From the NCBI GenBank assembly GCA_905250025.1, contig CAJNOJ010000187.1, positions 1 through 64,000 on the forward strand: 64,000 nt of DNA, given 5' to 3'. Shown here in pieces: positions 50,724 to 62,216 of the stretch. The position numbers were made by a program, and so were the translations under genes. The stretch is from Adineta ricciae. Its lineage: Eukaryota > Rotifera > Eurotatoria > Adinetida > Adinetidae. How positions within the stretch are numbered: the first letter of the stretch is position 1; each line of letters starts with the position of its first letter. Under the pieces are notes generated by a model. The model searched no databases, was not told the origin of the DNA, and saw only the letters and a list, made by a program, of their open reading frames with translations.

Positions 50724-51563
50724 GACAGCAAAACAATGAAATTCTTCTCTAAAACGAAGATTAACAGAAAATGATTTCTTTCTTCCATGGCGACCTAGTT
50801 TTGCTAAGTACAATTAGTCATACGTGTCTTTGTGTCTCTAGTGCTAATACTATCAGAATTGGAAAAGCAATTCGATGAATTCAATAACCATCTCTATTGA
50901 CCTTCAAACTAGGAATCCAGTCATTCGCATCATTTACTGCGTCAGATGTTCTCCTTCCCTCGAACGATCTATTTTTAGAGCACGTCTGTTTCCACGCAAC
51001 TCTCCATAGTTTGTTTGTTTCTTCTTCTTCACACATATTACAAAGACAAAGTTAAGCATAAATTGTTTGTTTTTCTCAAAACAATATAAGATATATTCCC
51101 ATATTGCAAGAAAATACGAGAGCACAACTCGAAGATACTAAAAGCTACAACGAGCATGTGTACGAGAGAAAACAAAACAATGAAGAAATCAACCGAATAA
51201 GATAATAAATACGAAGATCGACATACATGTACATGTAATCAATGAGAAGAAGAGAAAACACGAGAAAGAGATCGTTCATGCACCAAACAATACTAGGAAA
51301 AGATTATTTATTTTTTGTTTGTTGCATGTTCTGCTCCTCCCATTGCACAAAACGAAGAAAACACGCAGAAGAAAGGAAATTACCGAAATGAAAAAAAAAG
51401 AACGTAAAAATTTGTTTTTTTTTCTTATGTAAGGCAACAATAACATCAACAACAACAAAAAACCTTTCCCAAGGTTAATCATAAACATAAAAAAAGCTTT
51501 TTTCATTTGAATTCACCGACAGAAGCAAAAGAAAAAGACACATGACAAAGGTAAACATTGAGA
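50724..51563. other. Intergenic stretch between transaldolase and ATF6
   Basis: About 840 bases, mostly A-rich, probably the ATF6 3' end and the transaldolase promoter. A minus-strand hydrophobic frame (51276-51506) comes from A/T runs and has no supported function. Confidence 0.4.
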
Positions 51564-54528
51564 TTAGACAGTTGTTTGCGGTACTGATGAATAATATCGA
51601 AAGAGATCTTGCCGATAAGACGATGGGATATGGCCGCGTTTAACAAAAACCAATTTCGTATCTTCAACCTCACAGTCGATCTGAATCATAGGTACATGGT
51701 TTGCTGGAACATGAATTGATTCTGAAAAAGAAACATATGAAACAATCATTGAAGAATTTAACATCGGAAATTCTACTGTTTAAATGTGTAACCGAAGCGG
51801 GTAAAATTAGTGACATTTTTGGTCGTTGGGTTTGGTTGGTCACCGTTGCAGGTAAAATGAAATGATCCTATAGGAATGAGATATGTAATATGAAAGATTT
51901 CCGATGAAGTTATCTTACGCGATTGAATGATACGAAATATAGTGTGTCGTTCTTACGATCAATTGCACGAATGAAATCCTCATTGTTTGGTTCATAGCGT
52001 CTGTACGGTTGTAATTGTCCTCGAGTTTCCGGTTGAATTCTACGTTAAGACTTGATTTTCAAGGGAACTTCATGTTAAGCAAACAAACCTCGATGATCGT
52101 CGATTGAGTAACGCAACTTTTCGTGATATATGCTGTTGTTGATCTTGAGACTCACTTACTGAAGTCACATCGGGAGTTGCGGGAATGCTTATAGAATTCG
52201 AATCAGATATTGTAACCGGTTTTTTTTTATCAGTGGGTTTTCCTTCATCACGATAATGATCTTGCACCCATGAATGAAGATCCTGATTGATTCTATTGAA
52301 ACAGACAACAACAAAAATATTAGACTCAGATTTTATAAAGTTCATCTACGAATCGCTTCTAATTCACAAAATATTAAGATAATTCAAATTATTTACCGTT
52401 GTGAATGAGTTTTGTTAATAAAAGCTACACATTGCAAGAACGGATATGTGGGAATAATCAATGAATCATTATTCCCATTCGAACCATCATCAGTATCACT
52501 ACTAGCTACATAAGAATTATCATCACTACTACGGCGAGCAGCACTAAGAATTGTTCGACCACGGATTATTGTTCCTTCGCTATTATAGCCCGAATGTCTA
52601 TCATATAATGCGATCGAACCTGACGACTCCGTGGAGATCGGTACCCAAGAACTAGTAGAAAAACGAATCATTCTAAATCATTATTTGAAAATGAATTTCA
52701 TACTTTAATGTAAAGATATTGAGCACAACCAAAAGAACGATACCCATCAGTATCAACGGTTTACGAGCACGTGGCGATGCTATTCCATTTCCGAGTTTAT
52801 ATGTTTTCAACAATTCGTTCTGTAATATTCAAGAGAAGAGAAGAGAAGAAAAGAAGGAATTTTGTGCTGAAAGAATAAATTTCTCTTACCTCCATTTCTA
52901 AAGTGTGCACACGTGTTAATAACTTGGTATTTTCACTTTTTAATCGGTCATTTTCATCCGAGAGTTCTTTCACTTTGACTTCAAGGTTTTCCATTAACTA
53001 GAGTTACTTCTTAAATGAGTAAAACATATTTCGACAGAACTGAAATACCGACCTGTTTACGTCGTTTACGTGATAAAGATGCTGATTCACGATTTTTAAT
53101 CATTCGGAGATGCTTCTTTAATGCCTCTTCCTAGAAACAAGTTCGAATCGAGATGATTCTCTATACATGACATGCATTGAGCAACTTACGCTAACATTTC
53201 CATATTGAACTTTCAGTTGATCAAGTGTCAAGGTTGTCAGTTCTGATGACTGAACAGGTAATTGTTGATGATTCGTCGAACTTTCTGAACGTCGTCGTTT
53301 GGTTGGTGGCGAAGTCATTGGATTTGTTCCATTCAATGTTTTGATGAACGTACCAGTATTTACTGGTGTATTCTCATTATTCATCGGGTTAGGATATACA
53401 GTTGTAATACGTTTCACATTGGCTGTCGGGATTACGTCAGCTTCTACAGATAATCAAAGAAATGTTGAACATTAGTCGAATGTTCGTACCCAGATGAAGT
53501 CAATCTCACCTGTTTTAACAATTGTAATTGGTGCTGCTGCTGTTGTTGTTAATGGCATCTTGATTACGGGTACTTTTGCGACCGTAATCGGTTTTGATGT
53601 TGTAATTATTGTTATATTAGCCGGTGGTGACTGTGCAGGTAGTGTTGTGTTGATAACGGGTTCGATTTTGACACATTTTGGCCCTGTAGATGCTGTACCG
53701 GCATAGGATTGAAGTTTAACACAACTTGTTATTTGCTGCCGTTGTGGAAGAAAACTTGTTTGATTTACTGTCGGCTTTGGTAAAAGTACAGGTCGCTGAG
53801 TTGATATAGGCGGTGGTGGTGGAGAGGAAATGATATTTGCCGAGGGAGGAGGTGACGGGTACGGATTTTGAATTGGCGAAGATGACGGATACAGATTTTG
53901 AATTGAAGAAGGTGATAATAATGACTATTAGAAAGATAAACAAATCGGAATATTCTGCTGTGATTGAAAACTTATTCTTACAATTTGTTGTAATGTTTCA
54001 GGATTTTGTGATTCAGGTAGATCAAAACCTGCAAGTAAATCATCCAATGTCGAACTATCCGAATCTGTCAGATTATCGCCAAGCATCATAGAATCCTAAA
54101 TTAGAATAGATACACATTCGTCAGTTTCCATTCATCGACACTTCTTTTCACTCGTACTTGTTCGTCAATCAACGCAGTTATATCATAGTGTTCACCATTT
54201 GGATCATCGGAAAGTGGACTGTCCGTAACCCAAGGCCAAATATCTAATCATCGAAATCAAATGGCATACTTAAATTGAAGGTAACTCAATCATATTTACT
54301 TAAATTGTTATTCAATTGTGCTGTCATTGGAGGTGTGTTCGATATTCGACTGTCATTATCATTTTCAGTTGTTGGTGATGTCTATCAATAGAAACATATA
54401 ATTAATTGCAAACGAAAAACAAATTCATTCGTTTTTCTTTTCTTTACATTGTTGTCCGGAACAACATCAAATCCACCGAATAAAGATTCGTAATCGATAT
54501 CATTTATTGGAATATCAAGCGTACTCAT
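51564..54528 (-). CDS. atf6: ATF6-like ER-membrane bZIP transcription factor
   Basis: ATF6 is held in the ER membrane; on ER stress it is cut by site-1 and site-2 proteases and its N-terminal bZIP part enters the nucleus. About eleven exons run from MSTLDIPINDIDYESLFGGF (54528) to the stop at 51564. The N-terminal half is acidic, then Thr/Pro-rich activation sequence. The basic region reads LRMIKNRESASLSRKRRKQ and is followed by a leucine zipper (VKELSDENDRLKSENTKLL). A single membrane span follows about 30 residues later (RKPLILMGIVLLVVLNIFTL). The luminal part has the ATF6 signatures EDFIRAIDRKNDTLYFVSFN, DHFILPATVTNQTQRPKMS and MIQIDCEVEDTKLVFVKRG. RKVAL in the luminal region fits the site-1 protease consensus but is only a candidate. 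A small tandem duplication (GYGF/GYRF-like, around 53855-53910) lies in the Pro-rich part. Confidence 0.93.
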
Positions 54529-55467
54529 TGTTAATTTGGCTCTTAATTATTATGTGAAATCATTGAGTCAGTCAGTTGTAGACTACATTTGAAACAAATA
54601 AAACAACATTTGGTGTTTCCTTATTGAATTCTTACGAAATGGCAGGTGGAATGTTTTGGAGAATGAGCACAACACTTAAATAATCGGTTCTTTTTCTTTT
54701 CTACCAAACAAACGTCAATAAGATAGAAAAATCTACAAACTTTCAATCAAAACAAAGACAAAGTTTAACGTTGGGAATATAAATTTTGCAAACCAATCGA
54801 GACACGACAAACGTCCACGTCAGTTTGCAAATAAAGAGATTGATTCGTCGAGTTGGCAACTGGGAGGGGAGAAAGCAAACGAGGGAAGGAACGGAAGAGA
54901 AGAAAATACGCAAGCTACATTGAAGTGAATGACTCATTTGATACGGCGAACAAAACATCATCGAGTTTGTTCTGTCAGCCCTCATTTTATTCGGTGGAGA
55001 ATTTTATCGAAAGAGGGCGCACCTGTATTTTCTCCAAACAAAGATAAAAGTCATTTTCCGATCCATACAAGAAACATTCTTGACACGGAATTTCACTACA
55101 GGAAAGATCGAATATGTGGGCGGATAATGAATATAAAATTTATCACAACGTCATAGTGTCACCTGCTGCCTATACTCAAGTCCTCATTTTTTCGACCACG
55201 ATAAAGAATAGACTCAAATGCATTTTCATGACATATCGGTAGACGACATTCTTTCGCACCCAATCAGGTACATTTGAAAAGCTTATGATAGACGTGATTT
55301 TGATGCACATGTTGGTTGCCTTAAGTCATTACCGATAACTTCAATTGTTAAGTGTGATATCGAACATAGTATGAAATAGATCGAATATGTATTTATTTAG
55401 CATGACTAAATGGAATGATTACATGTTCTTTGACTCTCTAATATATAAAAGGCGAATAGAACAACAT
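54529..55467. promoter_or_regulatory. ATF6 upstream region
   Basis: About 940 bases upstream of ATF6 and downstream of the zinc-finger gene. Open frames here show no motif. Promoter function is inferred from position. Confidence 0.35.
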
Positions 55468-56220
55468 TTAAACCGAAAGTTCCTTATGTTCATTGTGATG
55501 TCGATGAATTCGTGTATGCCGGTCGAGATTTCCTTTGTGACTTGTGGAATAGGAGCATATTGAACAAACGAATGCTTTTTGGCCCGAATGAATCGATTGA
55601 TGTCGACGTAAGAGTGCTTTCCGACAGAATGTCCGTCGACAAATATCACAATGATATCCACAACGATGTTCCATGTTAACATGTGCACGGAAATGTGCTT
55701 TACTAGTGAACAATTGCTCGCAACAATCGATTGGTTTCGAAAGAATTTCATGCATGGTTTGAACATGTCGTTTGAGATTATTTAATCGATTGGTTGTATA
55801 TGAACACTGTGGACATGACAATCGGCGGCGAATTTTCGAACATTTTTCACGAGAGAGCTTCTTTCTTGTGAATGAAACTTGAGATTCTTTTTCAGAAGAT
55901 ACAGGAGATAATCTTGTTGATGATGGTAAAAGAAGCGACGGCAACGGCAGGGGTGGTGGTAGCTGCGTTTGCGTATAATGACCAATGAGATTTCTTAGGA
56001 AAACTTCCTGGTACAAATGAAACGATGACTCTGGTTGAAGAAGCAAGGGTGCTAATGGTGATGGATAGAGTAGGGGCGTGAACAGAAACGGATTAGAATT
56101 GCCATTTGAATTCGAATTGAATAACGACCTAGAAGTATTATGATCTTCAGTCAATAATCCACTTTCCTGACGAGTATTTTCAATTTCTTGTAAACGTTCT
56201 TCAATGCAATACTTACTCAT
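55468..56220 (-). CDS. Four-finger C2H2 zinc-finger protein
   Basis: A single-exon gene of 250 residues, unusual in a window where most genes are split. The N-terminal half is Ser/Asn/Pro/Leu-rich (several PLLLP-type runs). The C-terminal half holds zinc fingers at about residues 136-157 (C136, C139, H152, H157), 166-185, 191-211 (C191, C194, H207, H211) and 219-239 (C219, C222, H235, H239). The second finger is degenerate: its two cysteines are adjacent (IDCCEQLF) instead of spaced by two residues. Linkers vary, and only the one between fingers 3 and 4 (HSGQKAFVC) is near the classic form. The pattern fits a sequence-specific nuclear DNA-binding protein. I do not recognise its family. The lack of introns could mean an old retrocopy, but no poly-A remnant was noticed. 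Confidence 0.82.
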   Translation of the reverse strand: MSKYCIEERLQEIENTRQESGLLTEDHNTSRSLFNSNSNGNSNPFLFTPLLYPSPLAPLLLQPESSFHLYQEVFLRNLIGHYTQTQLPPPLPLPSLLLPSSTRLSPVSSEKESQVSFTRKKLSREKCSKIRRRLSCPQCSYTTNRLNNLKRHVQTMHEILSKPIDCCEQLFTSKAHFRAHVNMEHRCGYHCDICRRTFCRKALLRRHQSIHSGQKAFVCSICSYSTSHKGNLDRHTRIHRHHNEHKELSV

Positions 56221-56764
56221 AGTATGAACTCATCATGTTAATGTTATTGTTCAGACCATTAAAAATGACAAATGGACATGGAATCTAGGAATGTCATTGA
56301 ACCGTGTGGTCGATTTTTTTCTGCGATCATTTTCTTTTTCTACATTTTTTTTCTCGTTTCAAACATCATCACAAGACATAGAACGTCAAAGACGGTACTT
56401 TTTTGCTCATGAATACGAGAGCGAACAAAAACAATAAAAAAAAACATTCGATGAGTCGAATCAACAATGACTCGTACATCTTTATGTATGTATCCAGCGA
56501 GAGAAAGAGAGGAAGACATGTTGATGTTTCATCTCTCGGAAAAGTAAATTTTAATCATGGTAGATATGCGAACGTGTACACATCAAAGAAAAGAGGGAGA
56601 GGGAGAGAGAGAAGAAACTACGATGACAACGACACCGGTGATAAACGAGCATACATTAATTGAATGCCGTTTTGAATTCACTTTCCCCAGTGACGTTACA
56701 TTAGGTGTTCATTAGAAATATCAAGAAGAAAGAAATGGCGAGAGACAATATAAAAAGAAAGATG
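56221..56764. other. Intergenic stretch upstream of the zinc-finger gene
   Basis: About 540 bases with a purine-rich run (56582-56618, mostly GAGA). A plus-strand basic frame at 56403-56663 is a product of that run. No gene is supported. Confidence 0.4.
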
Positions 56765-58955
56765 TTAAATGTCATCCCAGGAGTTGATTTGTCGCGGTTG
56801 AGGATTTGATTTGATTGGATTCATTAGGCCATGGTTACGATTTGTTAAAATTGAGCATTCGGATTTCAGATCTACACAATCTTCTTGTTCTTCGTAATAT
56901 GGTTTTGGTAATTGAGATTCAATCACAGATTGTGATAAAGAACGTATATGATAGCCTGATAATGTCGAATCCAGATCACGATTATACGGGTTCGAACGAT
57001 TGATGATCATCGGACTCATTCCAAGAGTTTTATGACCACGGAAAAGTAAGGAACGAAGAGTTTTCAGACGATTTGTTGCTGCTGCTTGTGGCAATATTCG
57101 GTCTTGGCGAACTAAATGATTTGACATTAAAGATGAATCATCTAAACGTAGAGATGTTTGTGAGTGATGTCGACGAGGATGTATTGGCGTTGGATATGTT
57201 GAAGTAGTTGTTTTTGTTTGATTACTCAATGTCGGCGCATGGGGATAGAAATTTCGAAAAGGCGGAGTCGGTTTGGGCTTGCTTGGTCTATATACATATA
57301 ATATATACACATACAGCAAATATAATAATAACAGTGATAATATAAGACGTTAGAGATGCAGTTGCGTGCGGTATAGGAGAACTAATATGCGGGTTTGTGC
57401 TTACCGCAACGAGAAAATGAACCAAATGAGAGCGTTGATCATGATCAGAAGAAAAATGACTGCACTAACAACACAGATAACGATCACAGTCATATTCGAG
57501 CGACGAAACGATGTCGAATTTGGAAATAGATCTAAATATGTAGGTGCTTTTCAAAAACAGATATTCGAAATGTTTGTCTTCGCCTTTTTTCCTGTTTATT
57601 CATATCTTACATCGCTTATAGATTGTTTGATTGAGCCCTTGAAACTGTTGTTGTTGCTGTTTATTAACACCAGCCAGCGACATGATATTCTAGAGCAAAC
57701 ATAGATGAATACTTCATGTTTAACAAACGTTCTTACACACTTTAGGTTCTTCAAGTGTGCCAAAAACGGGCGAAGAATCATCATGTCCGGATGGAAATCG
57801 TTTTATTAAATCATTTGAATGAGTAGCAAATGATGGAAACGGCATTTCATCTCCTTTTCTTCGTCTGTCGTCGTTTCCTTCTACTCCACTTTCACGATCA
57901 ATCGCAACATTCATTCCATTATCTCCTACTGGAATTTGTGAGGGAAGTTGTTGAGAAAGATCTGACGACGGAAAATTCGTTGATATTGGTGAACGACTCA
58001 CAGCTGGTGCAACGTAACATTGCAATCGAACTGTGGCATTATTCGAAACAGGTAAAACCGAGTACTTGATTAGAAAACCGCCGTGTTTCATATGTGATAA
58101 CGTATAAAAACGCAGGGTGACATTTTGTTGAACGTTACTAACAACAGTCAGTGGATCTTGCGTTAAACATTTCGTTTGAAAATCCTGACCAAGCCAAAGG
58201 ATGAGACCAGCTTCGGCGCATGTTGGCAAACGAAAATCGATTACTTCGAGAACAATCGCGTAACCCGGAGTGGCAAATAATGCACATGGACAATTGAGAT
58301 TGGGAGAAAAACCATGGGGATAATTGGGCGTTGAGAGAAACCCGTATGTTAAAGTTGTATCTTGCGGTTGACATACATTTTGCAATGAATATTCTAAAGG
58401 GAGACAAAGAACAACCACGTCATCTTTATGATAATCATAAATCTATTTATCTATTCATAAGACAAACTAATTTTCTCTTGTGTTTAATCTATTTATATGC
58501 AGATACTGTCTAGATTGTGAATCAGAACAACGTTTTCGCCAACAGACCTGCTATGCATTCATATTCTGCTTGAACATACGACGCAGCTAAGTTCCAACAG
58601 TCTTGTAATATCAACGGATGTTCAATAACGCGAATCGTACAATTCGTCGTTGTTAAACAGACAATATCTTCGCGTGGCACATCCATTGTACAATCTTTCT
58701 CCACAAAGGAACATTCATTCGACCACGAATAACCATAAAATATCCGTCCGAGTTTAATCAATTGATTATTCGGACATCCGAGTGCTAGTGTACCACTTTT
58801 AATTTCATCCAAGCAGTGACTTTGTTTCGAATGTCCTAATATTGAAATTCTGTTTTAGATAGAATCTTATTTTTGATCATTATTCACTCACCAATTCGTG
58901 CAATAACCAGATAAGGTAAGTAGAATAGGAGAACAGAAACCGTAACTTTCGTCAT
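56765..58955 (-). CDS. SUEL-lectin/CUB single-pass membrane protein
   Basis: The protein would sit on the cell surface and bind sugars or proteins. It starts with a signal peptide (MTKVTVSVLLFYLPYLVIA). A galactose-binding SUEL-type lectin domain follows, seen as LALGCPNNQLIKLGRIFYG, VPREDIVCLTTTNCTIRV and LQDCWNLAASYVQAEYEC. A CUB-like domain comes next (NVCQPQDTTLTYGFLSTPNY, then PGYAIVLEVIDFRLPTC, then GGFLIKYSVLP). After a Ser/Pro-rich stalk with charged residues there is one membrane span (MTVIVICVVSAVIFLLIMIN), then a cytoplasmic tail of about 200 residues with Pro/Thr-rich and basic parts (NRLKTLRSLLFRGHK), ending NSWDDI. The GPCR and GAIN parts of latrophilins, the best-known SUEL proteins, are absent. 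EVA-1-like proteins carry SUEL domains without CUB. I cannot name a direct counterpart. Confidence 0.8.
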
Positions 58956-61548
58956 CGAAAGACTCACAATCACTGACTAATGCTTTTTCCCTCGTTTTGT
59001 CCGTACTCCTTTTAATTGTTCATTCGAACATCGTCCAGACATGAAACAAACACTCGTTCATTCATTGTTTATACATCTCGATCCGTTCTTTCCGGTAACA
59101 AACATAGTTTCGTCACAAAAGTCAGTTATTTTCGTGTTTGTCGATTTATTTTTACATACATCTATATCTCTTGTTGACATGACGTGTATAAGCTTATCAT
59201 TCATTTCGTTGGTTCGACAAGAAGAAAAATTTGTCGGTACTATTTTCGTAATATTAGATCGTGAATCGCAAGTTCACCCTTTTTTTTTGTTACAAATCGA
59301 TTCTTTCAAACGATTTTCCTCGAGTAGAAGCAGTACATAGTATTTTTCTGCGTAATAAAATAACTAATCAACTAGAAAAGCTGATTTGAGAATTGACTGA
59401 AAGTAATTATCTCGTTTAATAATGTTAAAGCAAAAGCAACTCGATTGATGTTGTTCCTTGGTATCTTCATTAATCGTCGTTTAACATCTCTGATGACATA
59501 AATTGATCATTGCTTTTGACATAAATATATTAGAAAAGATCTTCTGATAAGCAGCAATCAGCAATTCTCAACCAATTGCCAATTCATATTAGACAATTTG
59601 ATGTTCGTCTTCAATCGATTTCCTTTGTCAGCATATGTCAGTGACACACAAAAAAAAAGAAAGTATCTCATTTGATGATTTAATCTTTCTATCTCCATAC
59701 GATCGATGTAGTCATTGTAATTGACGAGCAATGAGTGTGACATATAAATGGTTTAGAATAGTAAGTAAAAATAAATAAACAAAAGAATCAACAACATTTA
59801 CATATATTGTATGATCGGTCGCTGTATTCGAGAACAAAATAGATGAATACATTGCAAGAGAACATAGGCCGATGCCAGAAAACTGCTGTGTTAACGAAAA
59901 AAATCTGTCCATGAAAGAAAAACGAGAGGATAAGATCAAAGAAAACAAAGAAATAAAGAAGAAAAATAATGTTTATATAACGAACAAACGAATATAGTAG
60001 AAAGAATATCTATCCATTTATTAACTAGTCCTTGGATCGTATAAAAGAAAGAAAATAAGTCGCGTAAGAAAATTAAGATCGTCTGTTGTACGTCTATCCA
60101 TCTGTCAATGATTCTTTGACGTTGCTGTTATCAAGAATCAGTTTGCTTGGATGATCCGAACTTATGCATAGCTTTTCTTCTCGTTCCTCGAATGTTATTC
60201 GCATTTCTTTGTTCTGTCTTCTATCTGTTGAGAATTAAAATAACACTGATTGACTTTTTCTCTTCAATCGAGAGAATTTATGCAGGTCGTCTGATTTCGA
60301 GTAACTCTACTTAAGATTCACCCGAATGTTGATTTCTGCGAACATACTGTTCCCAATTGTCATTTTGTTTTAAAATCACAAAATAATAAAAACAAAAGGC
60401 TCTTGAGATAGATAATCAGTACTTGTCGAAAGTTTCTAGCACACTCCAATAGAAAAAAGAAGTGCAGAGAAATCAAATGAAATCTGCTGATGAGAAAAAT
60501 GATCCCATGAGATATGGAGAGATTTAGTAGAGAAATATATATTCAATGTTGGTTTAGACGCGCGCGCTAGAGAGAGAGAAACCAGTGGCGAAGAATGTTA
60601 TAACGATCGAGTTCATTTCGATCAAACACATATTGCATGGAAAGAATTATACATTAAGTACCATTCTCAGAATAATACGAACAAATACAAATTACATTAG
60701 TATCCCATCACAGTAGAGGATAAGTATAGAGAAAGATTCATTCTATCATAATGAGAAAAAAAAAAGAAAAACACAAATCATGTTAGTCCATCAACCTGAT
60801 ATACGCGTTGTCAAAGAACGAGCGTTCTATCAGTAGGCAAGAACCAATGCAGAGTCTTCTTAACGATACAACTATGTCATTGTATAATGACATTCATATT
60901 GTCATAAGCGAACATTCAGGTCTAAAAGTCATGTACTCGATTTTTAGATGAATATCGCACTTATTTTCAAATATCTTTAGATATCAAACTGAGATTCCGT
61001 AATAAACACTTCTCTAATGAGAAAAATAGTTAATCAGTTTCCTTTTTTCAAATACTCTTATGTTATAAGAAGTTTCTGTTGATTACGTTCTGAAACGCTA
61101 TCTCGACTTTCTCATGAAAGTTCTCTTCCTATGGAAGTATTTCTCTCTCTCTCTTTCTTTCTTGAATATTTAATTAAATACATGAGTAAGGTGATATATA
61201 ACAGAAGTGCATTTTGATAAGTTCTTTTTCACTCTCCAGAGAGAAAACAAACGCATGCAAACTCCTTTACAATAGATGAAAGAAAAACCGAGCGAACTGA
61301 TATTTGTTGTTGAGTAACGATATTAGGAGGAAAATTTTATTGTTGCCTTAGGTTTTTCTTTTGCGCTTCATATGCATACTAACACATTTGACTTAAATTA
61401 ATAAGAATCGTGATATAAGATCTTTTCCTTCTTAGCCTTTTTCTCTCGTCTGAAAAAATAAGGGAGAAATTCGACGCAGACTAATACATTTCTTTGCTTT
61501 TCATTAACTAAGTCTCTCTTATGTTTGCCTTGCAGACCGATCTTTAGA
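58956..61548. other. Gene-poor stretch upstream of the calcium sensor
   Basis: About 2.6 kb. The first part is the promoter of the SUEL/CUB gene. A minus-strand frame at 59712-59948 codes a hydrophobic 78-residue stretch with two possible membrane segments but no partner exon, so I leave it uncalled. Just before the sensor gene, 61525-61534 (TTGCCTTGCAG-like) is a good splice acceptor, so the calcium sensor likely has an untranslated first exon within this stretch. Confidence 0.4.
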
Positions 61549-62216
61549 ATGGGTAATAAAGTTGAGAAAAATCATATTGATCAAAGTGTGATCGACAAAT
61601 TAATTGAAGACACAGGTTTGGAACGCGAAGTGATTATTGCCTGGAGGTAAGAAGATGAAATGTGACAACGAAATACTTTCTAATTGGTGTTTAGGAAACA
61701 ATTTCTATTGGCATGTCCATCGGGTAAAATGAATCGGAAGAAATTCTACAAATTTTATCGTACATTACGTGTCGAATCAGACGAGAAGGTCAAAGAGATA
61801 GCCAACTTTGTATTTGCAGCATTCGATCGAGATGCAAATGGCAAGATTGACTTCACGGAATTTCTTTGTATGTATGAATCAAACTCCAGCTTCTCTAATT
61901 GATTAAGAAATTGAATTTAGGTGGTTATGCGATAACTTCATTAGGTACAACGCGACAGAAACTTGATTATGTCTTTGCACTCTACGATAAAGATAAGAAT
62001 AACTCGATTGATAGAAAAGAAATGGTACGAGTTATTTCGGCTATGTATGATCTCTTAGGCAAATCCAAAGTTGATTATCCACCTGAGCGTTGCGTTGAAG
62101 ACGTGTTTTCATTAATTGATGTTAATAATGATCGATCATTAACCAAAGATGAATTTATCGATGGTGTTATGAACAATCCTTATCTTTCCGACATTATCTC
62201 ACCATTCAATGAATAA
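61549..62216 (+). CDS. Neuronal calcium sensor family EF-hand protein
   Basis: Neuronal calcium sensors (recoverin, hippocalcin, NCS-1, KChIP relatives) bind Ca2+ and regulate membrane targets. Three exons in phase, 61549-61646, 61695-61867 and 61921-62216, give 188 residues, the usual length. The protein starts MGNKVEK; Gly2 makes N-myristoylation plausible. EF-hand 1 is non-canonical (CPSGKMNRKKF) with the family-typical Cys-Pro. EF-hands 2, 3 and 4 have loops DRDANGKIDFTE, DKDKNNSIDRKE and DVNNDRSLTKDE, all with suitable binding residues; loop 4 has Ser in place of Gly at position 6. The C-terminus reads YLSDIISPFNE. It is not close enough to any one vertebrate member for me to name it. 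Confidence 0.9.

Noticed and set aside
59712-59948. Minus-strand frame with two possible membrane segments
   Set aside because: No in-phase neighbouring exons and no family motif were found, so it is not called a gene.
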